Assembly: GCF_000219625.1 (NCBI RefSeq)
Contig: NC_018211.1
Location: 2,170,001-2,234,000, forward strand
Source of the DNA: Zymoseptoria tritici IPO323
Taxonomy: Eukaryota; Ascomycota; Dothideomycetes; Mycosphaerellales; Mycosphaerellaceae
Direction of reading: 5' to 3'
Length of the DNA: 64,000 bases
Below the pieces are notes generated by a model, which saw only the letters and a program-made list of their open reading frames with translations, made no database searches and had not been told where the DNA came from. This document shows positions 32,984 to 41,903 of the stretch, piece by piece (position 1 is the first letter of the stretch; each line of letters begins with the position of its first letter). The position numbers were made by a program, and so were the translations under genes.

Positions 32984-33739
32984 AGACGGCCGAACAGACT
33001 GCACCTTCACGCGGTGGCCGTCGTAAGTACCTTCCTTGGAAGGGAAACCAAGACAGTCTGGAAGAAACCTCCTCGAAAACCTCTCGAAATCCGCTCGAAA
33101 TCCTTCTCGAAATCCGCCTGAAATCCTTCTCGAAATCCGCCTCGAAACACAAGCTACAGAACAACAGCACGATTCGAACGAATAGCCCTCTACGCTACAA
33201 ACAGAAGAAGAAAGAAGCAGTCCACTCTGCCCTATACGCGCACCTCCTCGAAATCCGAACCGAAGCACTTTAAAGAGCTGGAATAGTCGGTGGAATCTAC
33301 AACTCTACGATTAACCTACGTAGCTATATACGTTTGGAAGCGGCATATAGTTCCACAAAGGCGTATTAAGGACAAGAGAAGGCAGCGAGTTAGACAGCTG
33401 CTTTTTGCGCCTTTGCGCTGCATCGCCTTGCGCTACATCTCTTTCGAATTCGTAGCGTGTGTGCGAAGCGGAAGGATCCGCTGAAAATTCTGCAAAAAGC
33501 TTAGTACGAAAATTCTGCAGCCCTAGCTGCAGACAACAGACAACGACACTCGTTCGATTTCCTTTGTCTTACATTTGTTTAAAGTCCTTTAGCATTGCCT
33601 TAGGCACGGGGTTTCCCCTAAGGTCAAAGAATACTAAAAGAATTTAATTGTAAATAGATCTACTGCCTTGCTTGCAAGGCCGTCCTACATAGTTATAGAC
33701 TCCAAAAGGACGTAAATGGAACAAACAAACAACAAACAA
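32984..33739 (+). mobile_element. Nested 756-bp insertion with A-rich 3' end (non-LTR type)
   Basis: Flanked by a 13-bp direct repeat and ending in an A/C tail (GGAACAAACAAACAACAAAC). Both are hallmarks of target-primed insertion by LINE or SINE machinery. It retains ordinary CpA and TpG levels while both flanks are mutated, so it arrived later or escaped RIP. It contains imperfect CTCGAAATCC repeats (33070-33150) and a short minus-strand frame rich in Arg/Ser/Phe. No RT domain is seen, and clear pol III boxes are not seen at its start. It could be a SINE or a truncated LINE. Confidence 0.6.
33070..33150. repeat. Short tandem CTCGAAATCC-type repeats
   Basis: About six imperfect copies of CTCGAAATCC followed by GC or TT, inside the nested insertion. 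Confidence 0.75.
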
Positions 33740-34001
33740 ACTAACCTCGTTTCTTAATCTTCTTTCTCTATCCTTTATTAACCTCCTTCCCCTTCTGCCT
33801 TCCTTACATTATCTACTACATTATCTATTACACTATCTATTACACTATCCGCTATACTATCCGCTATCGTCCGCTTACGTCGAGTAGGCTACTATTCGTA
33901 ACTGCGCTGCCTTATTAGAAGCAGCTATTGTAAGCTTATAACTTCCTAACATTTACCGCGATTTACAATCTAAAGACTAATAAGACTATAGTACTACCGA
34001 A

Positions 34002-35780
34002 ATGTCCGAGACTCTAGGAAAACGCGCGAAGATTATCCGCGACGGTCTCGAGCGCCTAGCGAGCTAGGGCAATGCGCTATCCGGAACAGACTAGGAGGAG
34101 TACGAGGCCGTTATAAGGTAGCTGTAGAAGCATTAGTTCGGCTATAAGCGAGTCGAGCACACGAAGGAGAGCATCGCGGAGTTTATTAGAAAGCTTTACT
34201 AGGCTCTGTTATAGGAGGATAGAGCGGCGGTACAAAAATGCAGAGAGTTTATCCTATCGACTTATACAAATAGTCGCCCTTATAGCGAACTAGAGTCCAT
34301 CCTAGATTCTTTAGCAAGCTAGGCAAGGCTTATTAGCCCGCAGGAAATTAAGGACCGTCTACGCAGCGACATAAACGTTAACCTATAGGGAAGCGCTACG
34401 AAGCTTAGCGCCATCCTAGCTAGCTTTATAAAGGGTACAAATGAAATAGGCGAGCCAGACGATAAGGTAGGTTAACGTAGCTACAACTAATGCGGACCAT
34501 CTTTAGACGCGAAAGGCCTGGTTAACGGCTGCTTTACGTTTCCCGCGCTAGATAGCAAATCTCTCCTCTTCGGCGGCGCCTATACGAACTGCCTACTTAA
34601 TAGCAGTTACTACTTATGCAGCATTAGCATAGTCCCGGTAAAGAAGCGCGTGTTGCGTACGAGCAAAGGTAGCAAGCGAGAAGAAACTTAGCTGTTATTA
34701 TTGCTAAACAGAGTTACCTAGCAAGTGCGCATTAGCGAGATCTTCGACGATAGTGCTAGTATCCTAGACTCTATTACCTATCCTACCTTAGACGACTCTA
34801 TCCGGGTAACTAACCGTATAGTAGGTATGCTAAGCGTTCCCTTTACCTTTAGCCGGAACGACGATACTACTACATACGTCAGACGGATTAAGAGCGCATT
34901 AAAGGACGGAGTAGAGGAGTATCGGTCGATACTACGTAATTAAGAGCTCCGGAACTTATCTAAGTCCGATGCTAGAGATGCTTAGTCGATAGGATCGGGC
35001 ATTTCGAGGCTAAGAATAAAGACTACGAGTCTAAAGAAGAAGACGCCTCGGAGGATAACCGGTAGGATAGAGGAGGAGCTAGAGGAACTAAGGAGGGAGC
35101 CTAAAGACTTCGCGCGTAATTAGCGCCGCATCACCTGCTCGCAGAGCACTACCTAGTAGCCCTAGGCGGACGAGATAGAGGTAGACGATTAGCTAGTAAG
35201 CCGCCGATGTCGTCGCCGCTCTAAGAAGACTTCCCAACTCTCGCTAGAGTTTGTACAGGAGGACTTAGATAAGGATCTCGAGGGGATCCAGACGTCTAGC
35301 CGTCCCCCCTTTAAGGACGGCAGGATAGTTAGTTCGAAGGTAGATAAGACACCTAGCAAGAAGAAGAAGGGTAGTGTTTTCTCGGACATAAACTTAGGCT
35401 TAGGTTTTAGCCCGGATCCCAGCGTAGAACCGGAACCCTGGACTAGAGCGATAGGGATATTCGACAGGTTTCGTAGCTATAGCAGCCGCTTAGTTGCGCT
35501 ATCAAGTGTAGTAAAGCCTCGCACAGCGGAGGCACTAGCTCGTTGAGCATACAAGCCTCGGGATTAGGACACGCGTATAAAGGATCTCGGTAAGGACGAC
35601 ACGACCTAGGACCTTACTAACACGTCTACTAAGGTAGGAAAGCAGAAGCGCCGCGAGTCTAGCTAGGGTAGTCGCTACCGCGACCGCTAAGAAACGGAGC
35701 GACAGGTGCGGATAATAGGAGGGCACTACGGAGTATGCGGATGTTTTAACTTGGATTTTAGTACTTTTATTGCATTTACT
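34002..35780 (+). pseudogene. Cys-motif gene of the element, copy B
   Basis: Starts at ATG 34002 (MSETLGKRAKIIRDGLERL). The 3' limit is approximate. It shares LSAILASFI-GT--IGEP with copy A and the same Cys region, but two Cys positions are now Tyr (YNQCG and AYTNC), each explained by TG-to-TA. The tail is Lys/Arg/Ser/Asp-rich. The copies are clearly paralogous but diverged well beyond RIP, so the duplication predates the mutation. It is followed 40 bp later by hairpins 3 and 4, repeating the arrangement of copy A. Confidence 0.6.
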
Positions 35781-35820
35781 AGCATTGCGCTGCGACTTTA
35801 GTAGAGCAGCATCGAACTTA

Positions 35821-35847
35821 GCCCGTCGTCAGGATAGCCCTACGGGT
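35821..35847 (+). ncRNA. Conserved hairpin 3
   Basis: Stem GCCCGT/ACGGGT (outer pair G-T) around CGTCAGGATAGCCCT. The stem differs from hairpins 1, 2 and 4 while pairing is kept. Confidence 0.55.
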
Positions 35848-35969
35848 AGAGCGATTACTAAGCGAGCATTAGATTTTACGCATCGCGACTCCTACATAAG
35901 ATAGGAGTAGAGACGAGACATAACGCGGACGGCGGTAGACTGCAAGTCCTAACATCGCTATCTAATTCT

Positions 35970-35996
35970 ACCTATCGACAGGATAGCCCTATAGGT
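35970..35996 (+). ncRNA. Conserved hairpin 4
   Basis: Stem ACCTAT/ATAGGT around CGACAGGATAGCCCT, 149 bp after hairpin 3, matching the 151-bp spacing of hairpins 1 and 2. Confidence 0.55.
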
Positions 35997-36099
35997 TAAA
36001 AGCATGCTTACAGTTAAGTCCTTTTTAATACAACCCTAATGCCTTTATAACCCGAACCGTCTTATTTACTAGTGCTCTAGCAAACGTAAGGCTCCCTTT

Positions 36100-37130
36100 T
36101 ATTAAACATTGCTATATAACAATAGAGTTCGCTGTAAGATTATAGAACACGCGAGGCGATTGCTATTCTTATAGCACTTTAGCATAACTATTTATTAGAT
36201 AAAGGCCGGCAACGTGGATAAGTCGACAGCTACGTGCGAATAGCAATTAGCAGCTAACAGAATTTACTAACGAGATGCTAACGTTGCGCCGCGTAGCTAG
36301 GCGACCGAATAGCATACAAAACAACCCCGTAAGAGCCCCTAAGACTTCTTTCGAACACTAACATTAACAACTATTAAGCGAGACTAGTAAGCATGCCTTA
36401 GCTGCCTAGGCAAACATCCGAACTATACTAACATTCGCTAGATACTATATGCTTCTCCTTAGACGACTAGTTAGTCTATCGTAGTGTTAACCGCTACCCG
36501 AAGCAAGGTCTACGAAAGTTGCGCGCCTTCCGGAACTACTTAGAAGAAGAGCGCTAGGCGCAGCGGCAGGACGAGCATATAGCGTAAGAATAAGACTTCG
36601 AATCCGCATACGATCTTCTAGTACAGCGCCTATCTGATAACCGCGATTAGTCGCGATACGGAGGCTTAGGATACTATGTAGGAAGCTCTGACTACTACTA
36701 TATAGATAAGACACAAGAATTACGTTTAGGACAGCGCGTGGAGGGGAGGCTAGGGATAAGGCTAGATAACGGACGTAATACTAGAGATGCTAGGCGGACG
36801 ACCTAGAATCTATAGCCCGCCTAAGTTAACAACCCGTTTATAACGCGGCCAGCGCCTCGTAGCACAGCGCCGTCGACTTATCGCAACACGGGATAGCATC
36901 CCCGTATCGAGACTATAGCAACTTAGTCGAGTATACGCAGTCGCTCTAGCCGACGACTAAGAGCTTATTAACTACTATTAACGAAGTAGAACCTAGCGGA
37001 TTAGCAGAGCAGGGCGGCAGCGATTAAGGCTAAGGAGGAACGCGCGCGGCAGCGTCTTGCTATAGCGGACAAATAACATAGTACTAGCGACAGATATAGG
37101 GGCGCAATAGACATAGGCATAGTAATTTTA
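36100..37130 (+). pseudogene. Unassigned mutated reading frame at the right end of the element
   Basis: Part of this stretch reads through TAA/TAG as a charged, Arg/Gln/Glu-rich protein (YPKQGLRKLRAFRNYLEEE, then GGLGYYVGSSDYYYIDK near 36660). Start, end and strand are uncertain and no domain is recognised. Confidence 0.3.
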
Positions 37131-37326
37131 AGCTTTTGGCATAAGAATCTAGCTACGATACTAGTTAGAAACTAATACCCCTACTACGCACGACAGCGAT
37201 AGAATTACAGTATGATTTTTACAGCAGTGTAATTAGATCGACATACAGCTTCTTATATATACCTTAATTATGCGATAAAAGTGGTTTTGAATTTTCGATG
37301 TCGCGGCGCTGCACAGCATCACCTAA

Positions 37327-37411
37327 AAACGCTGCTAGGCCCTCAGACCCTCTCAGGCGAGGCGCTCGAAGAGGTTAGTGCTCGCCAAGAGGGTCTGTGC
37401 TTCTGAGACTA
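37327..37411 (-). repeat. Right terminal region of the 14.5-kb element
   Basis: Ends CTGAGACTA. It contains the inner block CTAGGCCCTCAGAC (37335-37348) inverted relative to the left end, plus repeated AGACCCTCT/AGAGGGTCT motifs that may be transposase-binding sites. Confidence 0.75.
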
Positions 37412-37420
37412 TAAACCTTG
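37412..37420 (+). repeat. Right target-site duplication of the 14.5-kb element
   Basis: TAAACCTTG, identical to 22857-22865. Confidence 0.9.
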
Positions 37421-37592
37421 ATGATCCGGCAAGCGCCAGCCGGGAAAGTCTAACCGTTCCTGCATTGTGGTACGATTGATTGATGTTCAAGACACAATCC
37501 CTCCTCATTTAACGTCTCTCAATCACATCAATTATTCATGCTCGGACGGCAGAGGGGAAGACGCAGCCAGCCCTCGCAATCTGTCGCCAACA

Positions 37593-40080
37593 ATGCCTTC
37601 TCGTCTCCGTGACCGAGGCATCTCTGCATCAGGAGTGGACTTGGCGACAGTCAAGGATCCCTCGACGGATCATACACGATGGCGACTCGAAGACGACAAT
37701 GGCCGACAGACCTGGCATTATTTGACATCTGATCAAGACGTCAAAAAGTGGCCTCAAACCACGGCCGACAAATACCACCTTGGCCTCGACACGGTATGCA
37801 AAATTGTACTGCTGGGCGGGCAGGGGATGTTGATGCACGTTACAGGGCCTGCCAACCTTTCCTAAAGCCAAAACTCCTCTCGAGGCAGCAGAGAACGGTC
37901 TTAGATTCTTCTCCAAGCTACAGCTCCCCTCCGGCCAATGGGCTTGCGAATATGGCGGGCCAATGTTCCTCCTCCCTGGCCTGGTCATTACCTCATACGT
38001 GACGAACATGCCATTTACTCAGGCAGAGCAAACCGAGATCATCCGATACATATTCAGCATCCAAGCCATCGGCGACAAGAACGATGGCGCCGGCGGTTGG
38101 GGCTTACACGTCGAAGGCAACTCCTCCGTGTTCGGCACTGCGATGAACTACACGGCTCTTCGACTACTTGGAGTGCCTGAATCAGATCCGCGAATGCGCA
38201 AAGCACGACATTGTCTGTACGGTCTTGGAGGTGCCATCAATGGTCCACATTGGGCGAAGTGGTGGCTTTCCGTGCTGGGAGTCATGCAGTGGGATATTGT
38301 CAACCCCGTGCCTCCAGAATTCTGGTTACTGCCAGATTGGATTCCAATCTCACCCTGGCGCTGGTGGATTCATATGCGTCAGGTCTACCTACCAATGAGC
38401 TACATCTGGTCGAAGCAATGGTCATATCCCAAGGCCGACTCGGATCCACTTATCCGAGCTTTACGACAGGAGCTGTTCACGGCGCCTCACGAGGAGATCG
38501 CTTGGTCGAGATATCGAAATGCCATCAGTCCGGCGGACAACTACCACCCAAAGACCTGGGTGTTGAATCTGATCAATTGGATTCTGGTGTTGATATGGAT
38601 CCCGTTCCTGAGAACCAACTACCTGATCAAGAAGGCCGAAGCATTCGCGTGGAAGCTGATTCAAATCGAGGATGCCAATACCGACTATGCTTGCCTGGCT
38701 CCTGTCAACGCACCTATGAATCTTCTGGCTTGCTTCATCACCGAAGGACCAGAAGCCAAGTCTGTGCACGAACACCGAAGACGTCTGGCGGACTATCTAT
38801 TCATGTCGCAGAACGGTATGATGGCAAACGGGACGAACGGCGTGCAGAATTGGGACACTGCATTCCTGATCCAAGCGGTCGTCGAGTCTGGTCTGGCACA
38901 CAAACCGGAGCACAAAAAGACCCTCCTCAGAGCGATGGAGTTCCTGGAAAGCCAACAATTCCTCGAGCACGTCCAAGGATACGAGACCTCAAAACTATAC
39001 TCCGATCCTCCCACCTCCAAAGTCGGACCAGAATTCGGATACCGCCATCCTCGCCGCGGCGCCTGGGGTTTCAGCAATCGCACACAAGGCTATACCGTGT
39101 CAGACTGCACAGCCGAAGCCGTCAAGTCGACCATGATGCTCCAAACCATGCCCGACCTTGTAGACCCCACTAAAAAAGCCTACCCGCAAATTCTCTCCGA
39201 CCAGCGCGTTAAATGGGCCATTGACATCCTCCTCACCATGCAGAACAAAAACGGTTCGTGCAGTTCCTACGAACTCCAGCGTGGAAGTGAGTACCTGGAA
39301 TATCTCAACGCGGCGGAAGTTTTCGGCCGCATCATGGTCGAGTATGGATATCCCGAATGCACGACCGCTTGTGTCACCACCCTCCATCTCTTCAAGGAGA
39401 AATACCCCTCCTACCGCGCCGCTGAAATTGATGTCTTCATCCGCCGGGCGGTGGAGTGGATCCGTTCCGACCAGCGCGCTGACGGATCTTGGTATGGAAG
39501 TTGGGCCATCTGCTTCACGTACGCGGGTATGTTCGCGCTCGAGAGTTTACGAACGCAAGGCGAGACGTATGCGAATAGTGAGAGGGTGCGGAGGGCGTGT
39601 CAATTCTTTCTGGATCGTGTGAATGAAGATGGAGGCTGGGGCGAGTCGTATAAGAGCTGCGAGACGGGGATGTGGAGTCCGCACCCGCAAGGCTCGCAGG
39701 TGGTGCAGACCGCTTGGGTGAGTATCTGAATATGAGTTGGTGGAGTGATGTGGTGACTTTGCTGACTAAAGGGTGGTGTAGGTCATCATCGCGTTACTCG
39801 AAGCTGAATTTCCGGAGCGGGAACCGATTGAACGGGCGGTGCGGTTGTTGATGCGTCGACAGCAGGCGAATGGGGAGTGGTTGCAGGAGGGGATTGAGGG
39901 GGTGTTTAATAAGAGCTGGTGAGTATTCCCGTGCGACCTTGCGGGGTTTGAGGGAATGGGGTTTATTGACGTTTGAATAGCATGATTTCTTACCCGAACT
40001 ATAAGTTTATTTTCCCGATCAAGGCGTTGGGGATGTTTGGGAGGAAGTTTGGGGATGTGCGGATGGATGGGACGGGTTGA
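37593..40080 (+). CDS. ERG7: Lanosterol synthase (oxidosqualene cyclase)
   Basis: Cyclises 2,3-oxidosqualene to lanosterol in ergosterol synthesis, on ER and lipid-droplet membranes. Four exons: 37593-37793, 37846-39717, 39782-39918 and 39981-40080, with introns of 52, 64 and 62 nt (GTATGC, GTGAGT and GTGAGT donors), giving 769 residues. The catalytic motif DCTAE is at residue 487 (39103). QW-type repeats are visible ([41 protein letters not shown]), as is [21 protein letters not shown] near the N-terminus. Length and C-terminus ([14 protein letters not shown]) are normal for fungi. The ATG at 37593 is preferred; an upstream frame lacks family sequence. Only 172 bp of native upstream sequence remain before the 14.5-kb element, so regulation may be altered. 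Confidence 0.95.
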
Positions 40081-40516
40081 GGAGGTGGGAGAGGTGCAAG
40101 CGGGACTGTGATAGCCACATCTATCATGCCAACGGCAGTAACTCGAGATGAGTGAACGCTGCTCTCATGACTGGGCAGACGACTGCGACTTCTACGGGAG
40201 TATCTGAGGAGGCGAGAGGAGTTCAATCTGCACTGCACATATCCACAATTGTATTGTGCCATCCAGCCACAGCAACTCGAGACAAAATGCCACTCTCATG
40301 AATTACTGGGCACGACTTCCGACTCCCAGAACCTAGACTACCCGAACCGAGTCCCTCCGCCGCTCCGAACGTTCATGCAATCAATGCACAGCCGTGCTTC
40401 GGACAGATGCACACGAATGCATATGCACCACGACGCACGAGCGGCCACTTCGTCGGCGACCTCATTTGCCTTGCATTGCTGTTGGATTGTCCTCGCCTCC
40501 GTTGGGCGATGCAGAC

Positions 40517-40561
<45 letters not shown>

Positions 40562-41903
40562 TACAGAGCTTTCTACTTGATACGTACAGCCGCCCACAAG
40601 CCGAGAGAATGCAACGTCGTACAGCTCCACGAGAACGGAGAGCACGTGGAACCTCTTGCACATCCCTGCGTTTAGGGAGATGTCCGTTCCGTCTCCATGT
40701 GCGTCCACGTGCTGCTGGTGGTGGGTGTGGCGGCCGCGTGGTGCGAGCCTCGAGGGAGAGAGAGAGAAGTTAGAACGTGATGGGAAATGTAGGAGGCATC
40801 CTTTATCCCACAGCGGACCCTTTGGAGCTTCGGTTGAGGCTACGATTACGCATTGACGTCTTCCACTCAGCACATCTCGGTTATCAAGAATTCACATCCC
40901 GGTGAACCGCTTCAGGGCTTCCTCGGGGAAAGGTTGCCGGAATTCGTGAGCTTTCGTTTGATGAGTGTCCACTATTGATTGGATCGCATGGAGTGCTATG
41001 CGCCAAGTTGACAGGGAGGGAGGAGGGCGAGTGGAGTGATGAGGCGAAGGGGATGTGAGATCCTTGAAGGCTTTGGTGGAGACGGTCAGTCTTGTTGGTT
41101 TGGAGGTCGACAGTGAGATGGGTGAGTCGTGATGCGAAGACATTGATACAGTGAGTATGGCGCTCTCGCATACAGCCTTGTTCATGATGTGAATGTCTGC
41201 CAATACCTGAGGTGGAGTTCGTCCTCGGGAGGTGTTTGTAGTCGAGGTCTTGATTGATATCGGCATGCATAACCGACATCGAGGGGCACTAGCTCCCTCC
41301 CGTCCCGCCAAAGCAAGCAGGCCTCCGAAACAGTAGAGCTCCAAGTCTGAAATTCGAGAATGATCAACGATCAACGAGCTTCACCACCACACAACACCAA
41401 CATTCGAATTTGGTGGTGCTTGTCACTGTCACTCCGCCTGTCCGACAACGTCGCCTGCCACGCATTGCCTTGCTATTGTCACCGCCCACCGCGACTACAT
41501 CACTCACTTACCGCGTGTGTCGCGTTGTGTCAATACTGACGTCCGCATCCCAGACAATTCTCCTTAAATTCGACTCGACCTACTCGAACTAGTATTGCTA
41601 GCGAGCTCCGCTGCCCGAGACACGACCGCAGCTCGCTCGTGGATCCTCCCACATCCCAGAAGCTCCAGCTTTCGCCGCCAGCTCCCGTCCAACCACCATT
41701 CTCTCCCTCACACACTGTTGTGTCCCGCCCACACACCTCGCGACCTCCGCCGACCTCACATTCGTCCCGCATTCGACCGGCGTTCGGAGTCTGTTACAGG
41801 GTTAGGAAAGCAACGCTAGGAGAGCTTTGCCGGGAACGTTGCACGACGAGACAAGAGACGGCACATTCGAGGCTATACTTTCACTCCCTCATCCACATCC
41901 ATC
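40081..41903. other. Intergenic region with an ATG microsatellite
   Basis: About 1.8 kb. No gene supported. It holds the promoter of the downstream RNA-binding protein gene. Frames such as 40892-41374 minus have no motif. Confidence 0.45.
40517..40561 (+). repeat. (ATG)15 trinucleotide microsatellite
   Basis: Fifteen uninterrupted ATG units. Likely polymorphic in length. Confidence 0.95.

Larger units (their letters stand above)
22866..37411 (+). mobile_element. 14.5-kb TIR-bounded element with RecQ-like helicase, RIP-mutated
   Basis: The outermost 9 bp are inverted (TAGTCTCAG / CTGAGACTA), and an inner block of about 15 bp matching TCTGAGGGYCTAG is also inverted about 65-75 bp in. A perfect 9-bp direct repeat flanks the element. 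Inside, CpA and TpG are scarce and TAA/TAG are everywhere, on top of readable plus-strand genes: a RecQ-like helicase, a DUF6589-like protein, and two copies of a Cys-motif gene, with an unassigned frame near the right end. No DDE transposase, tyrosine recombinase or Rep protein is recognised. A 9-bp duplication is typical of Mutator-like elements, but the superfamily cannot be assigned by eye. Confidence 0.85.

Noticed and set aside
32972..33268. Arg/Ser/Phe-rich minus-strand ORF in the nested insertion
   Set aside because: Follows directly from the short CTCGAAATCC repeats; no domain and it overlaps the target duplication.
22866..37411. Starship, Crypton or Helitron identity for the large element
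   Set aside because: No DUF3435/tyrosine recombinase or Rep/HUH motifs seen, and inverted termini with a 9-bp duplication do not fit those classes.
40249..40773. ORF with poly-Asp / poly-Met / poly-His frames
   Set aside because: Generated by the ATG microsatellite in different frames; no flanking coding character.
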